A stretch of DNA of 64,000 bases from Allantophomopsis cytisporea (GCA_024752435.1 CP103020.1:372001-436000), one strand, 5' to 3'. Positions 48,701 to 59,785 are shown, counted from the stretch's first letter. Translations and numbers: made by a program. Notes: generated by a model from the sequence alone, not told the origin.

Positions 48701-51300
48701 AGTTTCGTACAAAACGTCTATAATAGAAGGCAAGTTCTAAAAAGGATCGAATGTTGTATATAGTAGTTGGAATTAGCTAGTCTTTAACTATATTAGTCTT
48801 AGAACGAGCCGTTTGCAACTTCCTTTGTTCTACAATATATCTATAAAACTCGACTTCTTTAGCTCTAATAGTATATTTACTTAGCTTAGTAAACAAGTTA
48901 TTTATTTGTAACTTGTCTAATACTAATTAAAGGTGTTAAATATATTCTTCGTCTAAATTAGAGAATACTATAATATCATCGATGTAGACTACAACAAACT
49001 TGTTAAAGAATAGCTGTAAAACAGAGTTTATTAGAGTCTAGAAAGTAGTAGGAGCGTTTATAAGTCCAAACGGTATTACTAGATATTCGAATTTGCCTTG
49101 TCTAGTATTAAATGCTGTTTTAGAGATGTCTACCTCGTCTACTCGAACTTGATGAAATCTAGAAAGTAAATCCAGCTTTGATATTCGATTTGTATTGCTA
49201 ATTCGATCGAGGCAGTTTTAGATCCTAGGTAAAAGATAGGTATTTCGTTCAGTAACTGCGTTCAATCTGCGATAATCGATGTACATTCTCTATTTCCTTT
49301 TAGGTTTTTTAACAAATAGTACAGGAAATCTCTATAGGCTTAAGCTTATACAAACCAACCCTCGTTTAAAGAGCTTTTAAACCTGTTTAGTTTGTTCCTC
49401 CTACTATATAAATGAAATTAGATATGTATTTTTATTTACTAGTTTTATATCTCCTGTCTTAATTAAATGTTGGTATACTTTCTTAGGTAGCAATAAATCT
49501 AAGAGCTCCGTTTAAAAACAGTCGCTATAGCTTGTAATTACCGTTCGAAAAGGTAAAAGAATATCCGGAACAATTTCTTGTTTTTAAAGCTCTACTACTT
49601 TTTGTACAAAGTAAAGAGTAGCTTTGCTTAGTTTCTTTAAAACTTTAGATATAGCTTGAAAAAACATTGTATTAAACCTATTGTATTAAATCGTTCGAAG
49701 GTACTTTTCAACTTCTAGCTAGTATAGTCCTTTATAATTTTATATACAAATATCGAGTTTTATCTAGTTAATTTAGGGATTGGCTATACAAAACTATAAA
49801 AGTCCTAGAATTATATTATAGCTGTTTAGATCAACTACTACAGCTTTAATAGCAAGCTAGTAAATTCTTATTATTACAAGTATAGTTACAACTTTATTCG
49901 AAGTAATAACTTTCCTACTTGTAGTAGTTATAGATATAGTTGGGCCCGTTCGAATATTCCTAACTTCTTTTGCAATTTTCCTTAATATATATATTCTGTC
50001 GGCGCCTGTATTAATTATAATCTTTAAAGCTTTAGGAGTTCTAGTATTACAAGTAACTCCCTTTAAAGTAACTAGGGTACTTCTAAGTCGATTTATTTTG
50101 CTAAAAGACTTATATAGATTTCTTTTGGTATCTGCTAAAACCTTCTTCTTAAGGTATTAGGCTTGCTAGTAACCTGCTTTTTTACAAGTAAAGCAAGCTC
50201 TATTAATATAGTATTATTCCTTTAAACCTAGCTTGCTACTTGTACAATCAGATTTCTTAGGTTCGATCGAATAGATTGTACCTATATAAAGTACTTTGCT
50301 TTTATCTTTCTTTTTTAGTAGATATTCCTAATAGAGCGATCGATCGTAGTAATTAGCTTTTTCAATATATTTTTACAAGCTTGTAATATAGCTGTAGTAT
50401 TTCTTAAGCTCTATTCGAATTTCTAGGTGCAAGCCTATTTAAAATCTCTATAGTACTTCAAATTTAAAAGGCTTCGGAATTAAGAATAATCGATAGTTAT
50501 TCAATATATTTGCAAAATCTCTAACTAAAGAAGTTTGTCAAAGGGATTTGTACTTTTCTTTCCTTTTAAACTAATTATTAATATTGCTATAGTTTGTACG
50601 AAGTACTTTGCTAAACTCATCGAAGTTAGCAGGTATAGTTCCAACTATCAAATTTTAAAAGATTTGTTGTTAGTAGCTAACCTACTAAGCTATTGCTAGC
50701 CTAGTTAGATTTTCTATAGCAAGATAGACTTCTTATTTATCTATAGGCTTCGGACGAAAGAAAACTTGATATCGTTCGATATAGTCAAAGACTTCTAAGT
50801 ACTACTATTTATATATACTATTCTTCCTCTTTCTACTATAGTTTAAAGGCTTTTTAAGTCGGAGATTAAACGTTCGACTATTGTTGCTAGAACCTTTGTT
50901 TAAAGCTTAGGTAGAAGTACTCCTAGTTTAAAGAATATCTTTAGACAAAAGTCTAGTACTTTAAGCTATCTAGGTAGATAGCTGTTTTAAAGTTGTATAA
51001 AGCTAATCGAGTTTTATTCTAAGATTATTTTAAAGAGGATTATATTCTATAGAACTAAAACAAAACAGTCTTTAAACAAGTTCTTCGTTCGAAAGCATTA
51101 GCTTGTTCGAAGATATATTGTTGAGCTAGAAGTATTTACAAGTAGTATAATAATTCTTTTTCTTGTTCGGAACTTTTATTGTATATTTTTTTAGGTACTT
51201 TCTTTCTTTTATATATTTAATAGATACTAATCGAAACTATAATTACCTTCGTTTAAAACTTTAGTACTTTAAAACCTCCGATTGAAACTCTAAGAGATTG
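45770..51300 (-). pseudogene. Decayed gag-pol polyprotein gene
   Basis: All recognisable landmarks lie on the minus strand in one register. A gag-like N-terminal region starts near 51.2 kb. A damaged CCHC knuckle (CFTCKKAGY, 50165-50195) follows. Protease INTGADRIYILR (49985-50020) has the catalytic Asp as Asn. RT has FEYLVIPFGLINAP near 49.06-49.10 kb and FFNKFVVVYIDDIIVFS (48961-49011). The integrase C-terminal region has KKIERFNGILKG near 47.36-47.41 kb. A long Lys/Glu/Arg-rich extension follows (KKRQEKEVKEATKKADASNE, 46.55-46.62 kb) and runs to about 45.77 kb. Stops are numerous and almost all TAG or TAA at Gln-compatible codons. Missense changes (Met to Ile, Gly to Lys, Ala to Thr) are C-to-T type. 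It cannot be translated as it stands. Exact ends are uncertain. Confidence 0.85.
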
Positions 51301-51420
51301 TAGCTAGTAAGTTTTAGAATTCTAGTACTATATAGTTTTTCTTTGGAGTTAGTAACGAGGATCTAATAGTATCTAACTATACAACTTTGTACAAAGACAG
51401 TAAAGACTGCCTTCCTGCTT

Positions 51421-51435
51421 TAGGTATTGCTACCA
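51421..51435 (-). other. Putative primer-binding site
   Basis: Minus strand TGGTAGCAATACC begins two bases after the 5' LTR. TGG matches the CCA end of a tRNA. I cannot name the tRNA from this sequence. Confidence 0.55.
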
Positions 51436-51437
51436 GA

Positions 51438-51569
51438 TGTAATTTTCAGGTGTAAAACGGCTTAATTTTCTACTATGGGCCAACTACTCTACTTATGCAA
51501 TTTACTACCAAGTCTGTACGTAGCTGTAAACTCCGAGCACGTGATATATGCCTGAGGCTAGAATTTACA
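51438..51569 (-). repeat. Right LTR (5' LTR of the element)
   Basis: 132 bp, plus-strand ends TGTAATTTTC and GAATTTACA, followed by CTGT, the right copy of the target duplication (51570-51573). Confidence 0.95.
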
Positions 51570-51573
51570 CTGT

Positions 51574-52743
51574 CGAGTCAAGCCTCCAAGCGGATGATCT
51601 GGCGGGGTCTGACAGGTTCGATAAAACTGGCGTGAGCAGCAGCTACGTTCTTGGCAAATTCTTGCGTGGGATGTCTCGCCTTGCCCTACCAATTCGAACC
51701 TTGAATGGCTCACGTCAAGATCATGTCGCACAGAAAATGACAGACAGGCGCCGCCAACCATTAGCCACCGTTTGTCGGATGTTCGCTCACATGTTCACTT
51801 CGATATGACATGCTGAGACCGCGAGAACTGCGAAGGATATCACAGGCAGATCTATTTGTTGCTTTTGCCCTCATGACATTGATCAAGCTCAGAGGTTTCC
51901 GTCTTACTTGGTGTCATGTATGTCGTGTCTTAGGGAGTTGTATGACGAATATGAATGATATGCATGAATTAAGGTAAGGTGTATGTAAGAAGCATATATA
52001 TTTGTATCGAATGTATAAGGTACTGTATATACATACTTAAATACATTGATATGCGCACATGCACATATACACACTAACTATATTATATGTATTTTGCATA
52101 GGTAGGTACTACATACATTAGGTAATCCATCCTTTCATCCCTCACGTGAATGCTAACTATTACCTGCTTCCATTTGCAGACTTACCTTACTTGTATGGCA
52201 TACATAGGTAGGTATGTACCATACTCATGATGCAAAAGCTTCAATTCCCTATCACCAATTACCCCTCTCACTACTGAAAAGAATTTTCATACACTTATAA
52301 TAATAATAATAATATAACAATCCATATAACATAATTCCACGTTTACAGGCAGAACAATTCTCCATATAGAATCTAGAGGAAAACATCCCATTCGCACTTT
52401 TGCTTCCAACTTCGCACATGGAAACTGCAAGGGCATGAAATCGGATCGCCAGGTACGCTGTCGCTGAGTCGCTCTGAGAACAATCTAGCGGCTACTAGCG
52501 GGCGAGTCCGTCGTGACGGCTTTCTTGCCTCGACAAAGTCATTGCAAGAAACTCTAGTCATAACTCCTTACTCACCACATCAATTCAAGTCGACACCATC
52601 TCAGTCGAAAGGACATCAGCATCCGCCATCATCAGAATTCATTGACGTGAACATGTACTGCTGAAGTATCCAATCGAACGAACCCCCTTGTCGCCCTTGC
52701 TTCTGCCAATCGATATCCTCGCGACGTCATCGCGATACGTAAT
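51574..52743. other. Intergenic right of the retrotransposon
   Basis: About 1.2 kb. The first 250 bp have normal composition. From 51.95 to 52.36 kb the DNA is AT-rich and repetitive with tatgta/aggtaggta motifs and a (TAA)n run at 52296-52313. The last 350 bp are the promoter of the next gene, with CCAAT at 52706-52710 and GACGTCAT just before the ATG. No gene. Confidence 0.5.
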
Positions 52744-54699
52744 ATGGACGAGGCTGGCCGCATAATCGGCGAGCTCCAACAGAAGCTGCAGCAACTTGAT
52801 CATCGGGTCTGTCTGTATCGCCGCGATATGACATCCGAGTACTCCAAGTACGCTGAGAACCTGTTGCGCGACGTGCCCGAGGATGTCTCCAAAGCTGTGT
52901 CAGTGGCAATGCTTGAATCTCTGAAAAGCTACCCATCGCTGTTCCCAGAGTATGAAAATGCACCAGGCAAATCCACCGAAGAGAACAACAGTCTGGCATC
53001 TACTACTAATAGCATTGGAAGAGATCTGAAGACACCAGAGGAGGCATCTGCACCAGTTTCCGAACCTGGTGTATCCCTCGAGCGACCAAGGAGCCCACAC
53101 GAGCGCGAAAAGGAATTTCAAGGGCTCTTTACGCCCAGCTATTTGCCTCTGCTCGATAGCTCGAAAAAGAATGAGCGACGATCGAGCCTGGATTCGCCTC
53201 CAGAGACAATTGACCCTCTCCAGAAAGTCTCTCCCGCTGATATATCTTCTACTACTGCCTCGGGACTCTCGGGACCTACCCAGACATTAAAGGCTTCACC
53301 CGAGCTCACACCAGCTAGGCTACCTATGCCAGTACGCAAAAATACGGATACGTCTATTGCATCGGACCACAGCGACTCGCCACGCCGCAGTGCCCTGCGA
53401 AAAGGATCATCGGGTTCCGTAAAAGGTCACAGCCCACGTCGGGTTCGGTTCGACTTTGAAGGCGAAGAAGTACTTCCAACTACGTCTCCAGAAGTCCCCT
53501 CATACATCACTGAGGCTGATCAACGCACTCCTATTATTCTTGGATATTCTAGCACTGGAGAGGATAGCTCAGATGATGAGGCTTGTTCACAACAAGTTGA
53601 GGATGTGGCTGCTGCTACTCCACTACCACCTAAGAGGATTTCTTCATCACAAGCACTAAGAACATTGTCTCGTGGTCCAGTCGAGGATGATGGAACGAAG
53701 TGGACAGAGGTAGTGGCTCCTCCGGATGGATCACCATCTATACCCACAGATGAGGCTGAGAAGGGATTTCCCTTCAAGAAGGACGACGAACCTTCGAAGA
53801 CAGCAACAAAGACCGAGGAGGCAGCTCCAATACCAAAGATCAACCCTGTTGAGGAAGCACCGGCTCAGGCCTTACCTGTCCCTTCCCCGACTCTCTCGCC
53901 TAATCAAGCCCCTTCTCCAAATGGCCGAATTCAGCTAAATGATCGTCCTTCGTCTTCCGAAAGTCACTCTTCATCACACAGATCGCCCACAAGCAATCCC
54001 ACAACTATACCGGGCGCCTCTTCCGTCTCTATTCTCTCCCCGCCAATTCCCAATGGCTCTCTTTCCCAATCCATTCCCAATCTTGTCCCTACACGTCAGC
54101 GCTTCACCCTTGACATAGATACCCCCACCTCATCCGTCCCAATTCCCACCTCCTCGCAAAAAGAGACGTTGAAATTTGACCCAGACGAAGATGATATCCT
54201 CTTCGACTTCGACGACGATACCTCCGTGCCCGAAGGTTTGGAGGCCATAGGCGAGGAAGATGAGAGCGCTAGTCCTGGCACTAACACGCCTCAGCAGAGT
54301 CTCTCAGCTACATCTAACAAAGAGAATGTCACGGAATTAGCATCAAGTCCTGCGCGAACAATTCCCACTGTGCAAAGCGGCGGTTATATTGATCCTAGCT
54401 ATAAGGGCACTAAGCGCGAGGCTGTCAACTACGCTTTCAAGCAACCCGTCGTTGCTAAGGACATGCACAGCCAGGCAGAGCGCATGGGACCTGTTAGCAG
54501 CTTCATTGGCTCGGTGGATGGTCGTTCTGGTGTCGATGCCAGTGATTTAAAGAGTTATCGAGGCTCTGGCGTCGGGAGTTTGAGGGGTGGTGCTCGTGGT
54601 ACCGGAGGCGGTAGTTATATCGGCAGTCTGCGTGGCGGCGTACCGGTTAGCTTTTCGGAGAGGTTGATGATGGAGGAGATGGAGGGTGAGAGGTCGTAA
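52744..54699 (+). CDS. Conserved-looking fungal protein with RVxF motif (651 aa)
   Basis: Single exon, ATG 52744, TAA-free to TAA/TAG at 54697-54699. Function unknown. Residues 1-60 form a predicted helix/coiled coil (EAGRIIGELQQKLQQLDHRV, DVPEDVSKAVSVAMLESLKS). The middle is long, disordered and Ser/Pro-rich. It includes a basic patch ending SPRRVRFDFEGEEVLP, which contains RVRF, a match to the protein phosphatase 1 docking consensus, next to phospho-type Ser-Pro sites. An acidic cluster follows (FDPDEDDILFDFDDDTSVPE). The C-terminus is Gly/Ser/Arg-rich with a repeated YxGSLRGG-like unit (GVGSLRGGARGTGGGSYIGS) and ends MMEEMEGERS. The short motifs embedded in disordered sequence suggest a regulatory scaffold. 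PP1 binding is inference. Confidence 0.8.
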   Translation: MDEAGRIIGELQQKLQQLDHRVCLYRRDMTSEYSKYAENLLRDVPEDVSKAVSVAMLESLKSYPSLFPEYENAPGKSTEENNSLASTTNSIGRDLKTPEEASAPVSEPGVSLERPRSPHEREKEFQGLFTPSYLPLLDSSKKNERRSSLDSPPETIDPLQKVSPADISSTTASGLSGPTQTLKASPELTPARLPMPVRKNTDTSIASDHSDSPRRSALRKGSSGSVKGHSPRRVRFDFEGEEVLPTTSPEVPSYITEADQRTPIILGYSSTGEDSSDDEACSQQVEDVAAATPLPPKRISSSQALRTLSRGPVEDDGTKWTEVVAPPDGSPSIPTDEAEKGFPFKKDDEPSKTATKTEEAAPIPKINPVEEAPAQALPVPSPTLSPNQAPSPNGRIQLNDRPSSSESHSSSHRSPTSNPTTIPGASSVSILSPPIPNGSLSQSIPNLVPTRQRFTLDIDTPTSSVPIPTSSQKETLKFDPDEDDILFDFDDDTSVPEGLEAIGEEDESASPGTNTPQQSLSATSNKENVTELASSPARTIPTVQSGGYIDPSYKGTKREAVNYAFKQPVVAKDMHSQAERMGPVSSFIGSVDGRSGVDASDLKSYRGSGVGSLRGGARGTGGGSYIGSLRGGVPVSFSERLMMEEMEGERS

Positions 54700-55612
54700 G
54701 GACTGGTACATGTGCATCTTCAGACGGGACTGTTTTGGTGCTTCCATTTACTGGAAGCGGTTGCATGTGTGGTTGGTGGCGGCGATGGGCATTTACTGGC
54801 GTTTTTTGCTTTCATTTGGAAACCATCCTCTCTTTTTGTGCCTAATTGCTCGCTCCTGGACTTTACTATTGGAGTAGTATTCTTTTTACGGCTGGTTTCT
54901 GTGGCTGTTTTGGAACAGAACTGGAAGGCTAGTATATACAGTACAGCGCTTGTGCGCGGAATTATAATCCATTGGATAATTGGAATTTTCTGTATGTGAT
55001 GTATGGGGTTTTATGGAATGGTATGAAGTATGAAGGCTGGAATTAAAGGATATAGGTAATTTTGCGTTTGATCAGTCTGTTTACTACGCGTCTTGATTGT
55101 GGTTAAACCACCAGATCGACAGTCTTGAATTTCTGAATTGATCTGAAATTTGATCTGACATAGGTACAAACCTCTGCCACTTTCGTATCGTATCAATTTT
55201 CTCATTGTGGAAGTTGTAAGAGGTTGGTAAGGAAAGACAGTGATCTACTGAAAAGAAATGAGTATTTCCATATATAGGGATTTGAGACAAAATCTTCTAC
55301 AGAACTTGTTGGATTTATTGATGGTGTTCTTGGAGTTACTCAGTTGTTGGGTTCGGGTCGGTATGAACATATATGACATTGGTTAGATAGACTTGCTATC
55401 AAACGGAATTGCTCAATTTCTCACGTCATATCACTATAATATCACTTTGACAGGTGGAGTAGAAATCGTCGACCTTTTATTCGGGATCATGTCAACAAAA
55501 GTCGACCAGGTGGATTTATACCGCCTGTATCCCAGGGTATCATTCCCAAACGCCGGAAACCCCATCCCAAGCTTCCCTTTTGACCTACCCAGATCTTCCT
55601 AGAAGGGACAAT
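54700..55612. other. Convergent intergenic, 651-aa gene and MED22
   Basis: About 910 bp holding the two 3' UTRs. AT-rich. No gene or repeat seen. Confidence 0.55.
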
Positions 55613-56206
55613 CTATTTCTCCTTCTTGATCTGCGGCTCAGCAGCCCGGTCATCCTTCTTAGCCAGCACATCAATCATAGCTTGCACCTTTCGTGCGTTA
55701 TCTGCCATATCACTGTCCTCATCGCCCTCGCCAGGCGCACGTAATGGGCCGAATAGGTACATCTCTTTGATCAGTCGTGTGAGGCTGTGGAGATCCTCTG
55801 CGGCACGTATCTGTGTGCGTTAGTCCTAGTCCCAGTCTTGCTGCGAATAACCCACCAAAGCAGCAGTCTCAACCTCCATCTGATAGCTCTGAACGGCCGC
55901 CGTGGTCTGACTGGCTGGCTTCGGCTCGGGCGCCAGATCAATGATGTTTTTAAAGCGTGTGAGCAGTTGTGCCACGGCGCGGTTCTCACGATCTAGAAGT
56001 TTCTTAGCTGTAGTCCCATCTGGGGCCGTAACTGTTCTAAGGTGTGTTGCAGAGAAAGATGGGTTTAATTGGGTTACATCGACAATTGAGGTCGGTGCCG
56101 GGGAGGGGGTTGGGGTTGCTCGGAGTGTGTCGGGCGATGTAGAAGCTGGTGACGGCAATGGAGAATTTGGACGATTGAAAGTGCTGGATGGGGTAAGGGA
56201 ATCCAT
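55613..56206 (-). CDS. MED22: Mediator complex subunit 22 (Srb6)
   Basis: Head-module subunit of Mediator, which links activators to RNA polymerase II. Exons complement(55613-55810, 55856-56206) give 182 aa. The 45-bp intron has donor GTGGGT and acceptor CACAG. The first 60 residues are a disordered Ser/Pro/Thr tail. The helical core then follows: KKLLDRENRAVAQLLTRFKN, QSYQMEVETAAL, then across the intron IRAAEDLHSLTRLIKEMYLF and GPLRAPGEGDED, the family's typical [IL]xxAEDLxxLTRxxKExxLFG signature. A helical basic tail ends QIKKEK. The first Met (56206) gives the disordered extension. Fungal MED22 proteins vary at that end. Divergent from TWF1. Confidence 0.9.
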
Positions 56207-56619
56207 TCTGGTTGTTTTGGTAGTGTGCGCGTATGTATAATGCGTTTGTGCGTATGGTTGATGGAAGAAGCTGACAGTACACAGGACAGGTCATGATGCG
56301 CGGGATGATATGAGATGAAATAAATGACTTGAGTACATACCTATGAGACCGGTCGTTGTGCGCTCTACAGCTTCCATCTTGAGCATAAGAGGTGATATAT
56401 AATGAAAAGCAAGTGCGATGGTCGAAGTTCACGATATTCGGCAAGGACAAGGCTTAGCTTCCCCACGTTTAGCGCCAGAACCCCTCCAAGCGGATGCTTT
56501 CCGATTAGCTACCCGCACTGCCAGGGTAAGGTAGACAGCTACTGGATGTCAATACCTTACCTCATGTACTCTCCCTAATTCCAAGTAAACAGCAACAACA
56601 CAACATCACCACCTTCAAA
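56207..56619. promoter_or_regulatory. Divergent promoter MED22 / TWF1
   Basis: 413 bp between the start codons. I see no strong box. Two short TACCTTAC-like elements lie at about 56525-56560. Confidence 0.4.
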
Positions 56620-57718
56620 ATGCAGTCCGGAATCTCCGGTATGTTTCTGTTAACCCATTTGATTTCATCTGACTACGAACAATTCCCATACTGACATATC
56701 TCCTTCAGCATCCGCTGAACTGCACACCGCCTTCAACACTCTGGTGTCGACGCCTACCCAACTCGGTCTCCTAGCCACCATTAGCAACGAAACTCTCGTT
56801 CCAACAACCACCCTTTCAGGAACAGGTGATTTCGCAAAAGATATCTCCTCCCTCTCTCCCTACATCAAAGACAACGAAGCGGCCTACATAATCCTGCGCC
56901 GATACCCCGATGCCTCAGACGGTTTCATTGCGGTGACGTACGTGCCGAATGCGGCCCCTGTGCGACAGAAGATGCTATTCGCCAGCACACGGCTGACGCT
57001 GGTGCGTGAGCTGGGCACAGAGCGCTTCCGCGAGCAGATATTCGCGACGGAGGCGGCGGAGCTGACGCCCGAGGGATTTGTGCGCCATGATGCGCACACA
57101 CAACTTGCGGCGCCGTTGACAGAAGAGGAGGAGGCTCTGGGAAAGGTAAAAAGGGCTGAGATGGAGGAAGGTAGTGGGACTGCTGGTAAGAGAGTTGGTG
57201 GGCATGCGATTGAGCTACCAATTGCTGGAGATGCGTTGGAGGCATTGAAGGCATTACCTAGTGCGGACTACAATTTGGTACAATTGGTATGTTGATTTTG
57301 AGAGGGCTGTGTAGGGGATTGCTGACTGTTATAGAAAATCAATGGTGCGAATGGCGAGGTTGAGTTGGATTCTACAAGCACTACTACGGCTGCCGGTCTG
57401 TCGAGTACTATTTCCACCTCCGAGCCGCGCTATTCTTTCTTCAGATATGAGCACACGCATAACTCAGAGGAGCTGTCGCCTATAGTGTTCATCTATACGT
57501 GTCCGTCGTCCTCTAAGATCAGAGACAGGATGACGTACGCGGCATCCCGAGCATTTGCACAGCGTCTAGGTGAGAACGATGCTGGACTAAAAGTTGAGGC
57601 ACGTTTCGAGGCTACGGATGCAGACGAAATAGGGGAAAAGGAGCTCAATGATGAATTCCATCCCAAAGTTGAGGTCAAGAAGGCATTTGAGAGACCTAGA
57701 AGACCCGGCAGGAAGTAG
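56620..57718 (+). CDS. TWF1: Twinfilin (two ADF-H domains)
   Basis: Actin-monomer-sequestering and barbed-end regulator of the cortical actin cytoskeleton. Exons 56620-56638, 56709-57286 and 57335-57718 give 326 aa, a normal twinfilin length. The introns are 70 bp (GTATGT, TTCAG) and 48 bp (GTATGT, branch CTGAC, TATAG). The first ADF-H domain (about 5-145) contains ELHTAFNTLVS, AAYIILRRYPDASDGFIAVT, VPNAAPVRQKMLFASTRLTL. The second (about 180-305) contains YSFFRYEHTHNSEELSPIVF, IYTCPSSSKIRDRMTYAASR. The C-terminus FHPKVEVKKAFERPRRPGRK is the conserved basic tail of the family that contacts lipids or capping protein. Exon 1 is only 19 nt, a common fungal arrangement. It converges on PUS1 with 137 bp between stops. 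Confidence 0.93.
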
Positions 57719-57855
57719 ATAGAGTCTAGGCATTTGTGCATGCATGACGTGTAGGGTTGAGAATTCTTCAAGAAGGGTTGAATACATGTGCGGCCTGCCA
57801 TTTCGCAAAGCCTTGAATTATCATTCATATTTACTTTTGATTTTGATGTCCCTAA

Positions 57856-59785
57856 TCAGCCTTCTCCTGCGTTCGCATCGCCCTCATCCTCAGAGTCCAG
57901 ACCTTCCTGCTTCAGTCCTTTCTTCTCAATGGCCTGTCTTGTAGCTGGGATGCCGCCTGCTGTAACAAAGAGGAAGTATTCGGTACGATAGTTATCGATA
58001 TGGTGGAAAAAGGTGTGGAATCTGCAAAAGTCAATAACTGATCACGTTGCATGGTATCAGAAACTCACTGATGTCCGTCCTCTGCCTCCCTAAAAATTCT
58101 CTCGTAAATCTCCCGTTGCTTAAACTCGTCAATAGCCTCCTTGTAGTTATCGAAGTCAATTTTATTTCTTTGCAACTCGCCGACCGCCTTAACATTATAT
58201 GAGTCAAATACAGGGCGCTCAAGCAACAGTCCCAGGCCAGGAACTTTAGGGATGGAGATCTTATCTGGCCCATAGCTCTCGTCCATGCGCTTCAGGTCAG
58301 TCCCGCATCGTACCACGAGCGCCGCCATGGCTACCATCTTGCGGATCTGATGCATCATGAAGCTCTGCCCATGCACCTTGAGTGAAAGCCACTCGGTGTC
58401 ATTGATAATGATTGGCGTAGGGTCAACGTTGAAGGAGCGGATTACACGCTTGGCGGATGGGTCGTTGTGGGATTTTTGGATCGTATAGTTGTGATAGTTT
58501 TTTGTACCGAGATACTTGTTAAGTGTCTCTTGCACGCGCTGGCGTCGGACTTCGGAAATGCGATATTCTTGCTTTGCGGTTATGTACGCTGCCTTGACTT
58601 CTTTGACGGCAAGCTCGAAGGGCGTTGGTTCTTTTGCCTTCAATTTCTTGGTTTCTCCGGCGGCTGCTGCTCCGCCCGTTTCGGCTGAGGTCTCAGCGGG
58701 GGTGGCATTGGCATCATCCTTGCTATCATCTTCAATCTTATCGCTTTTGACAGCCCTCTTCTGCTCTTGCTGAGTCTCTATCTCGGTTTTCTGCACGGTT
58801 GCTAGAACCTGTGCTCGCATCTCTGGATCTAGCTTTTGGAGAATCGGGTTGATGTGCTTCTCCTCCGCGGCTGCCCAAAAATCTGCAACATCTTCCTGAT
58901 GCTTTTGGTAATCGGCAAAAACACCCTCTTGCTCCGCGGACTCGACAAGCTTCTTTCCGAGGAAGCTCTGTGGGTGTGGTGGAAGAAAACAGTAGGTTGG
59001 GATCAGATACTCGTACCATCTCGAGTCACATGCTTGGTAGCAACTAAATGCTCCGCTTGTTCTCTCAATACCCCACACTCGGATCTGTGGTGGTAAGGCA
59101 TCGTTGATTTTCTTGACAATGTCTTCATCCTCAACAATGAGTTTGAGGGAGATGACATTGCCGGCTGCGTGTACACCTTTATCGGTTCGGGCACATCGAA
59201 CAAGAGAAGATTTCTTGGGATCGTCGGCATTCGCTTTCGAAATGGCACCAGCAGCAACGAACGCTGTGAAGATATCTCCTTCAATAGTCTTCTCTGAGCC
59301 ATTGATTTGCATTCCCTTGTAACCTGATCCTGCGTACCCAATCATCACAGCCACCTTACGTTTAGGTCGTCGCGCTTCAGCCTCGATTTCCTCCTTAGTA
59401 AACGGGAGTGCCTTGGCCTCACCATCCTGACCCTCTACTTTCTGGCGCTTGTCAGATTGGACTTCGTCGTTGCGCTTGCGTTTATCTGTTTTATTGCGTC
59501 TTGTTTAGTTAGACTTTGGAAAAACTCATTTATATGAAAAACTTACGCCCATTCGTTACGTCCCATGTCATGCTTCTTGCGCCCACCGCGATCATTGCCC
59601 CTCCCACCTCTGTGCGAGCGATTGCCGCGGCTGCTACCCCTCCCCACACCACGCCCATCGCGCTGATTTTCCGCCGGAGCAGCGTTGTTATCATTCGTGC
59701 TTGCTGGAACTGAATTCGAGGCACTGGCACTTGCAGATGCTGGCGTCGCATTGCTGGACGCTGGTTGCAAAATTGAATCCGCCAT
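57856..59785 (-). CDS. PUS1: tRNA pseudouridine synthase Pus1 (TruA family)
   Basis: Converts uridine to pseudouridine at several tRNA positions (and in U2 snRNA in yeast) in the nucleus. Exons complement(57856-58021, 58069-59499, 59547-59785) give 611 aa. Both introns are 47 bp. The first uses branch CTAAC and an ACAAG acceptor, chosen because the later CAG puts the second exon out of frame. Order: Ala/Ser-rich then Arg/Gly-rich N-terminus (RGSSRGNRSHRGGRGNDRGG), a bipartite basic signal (KRKRNDEVQSDKRQK), first TruA half from VMIGYAGSGYKGMQINGSEK, catalytic Asp186 in RCARTDKGVHAAGNV, a long charged insert (about 290-375), second half VHGQSFMMHQIRKMVAMAAL, and the conserved end HTFFHHIDNYRTEYFLFVTA. 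The Met at 59785 is the first in frame. Confidence 0.93.

Larger units (their letters stand above)
44331..51569 (-). mobile_element. Ty3/gypsy-type LTR retrotransposon, full length, RIP-degraded
   Basis: A 7239-bp element bounded by 132-bp direct LTRs and a 4-bp target duplication CTGT (44327-44330 and 51570-51573). It is oriented on the minus strand. A primer-binding-like TGGTAGC lies two bases inside the right LTR. A polypurine tract (minus AGGCGGGGGAGGA, plus 44463-44475) abuts the left LTR. Domain order on the minus strand is gag with zinc knuckle, protease, reverse transcriptase, RNase H region, integrase. Protease before RT and integrase last is the Ty3/gypsy order. The interior is extremely AT-rich with pervasive TAG/TAA stops and is presumably dead. 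The two LTRs differ at only four sites, all transitions. Confidence 0.95.
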
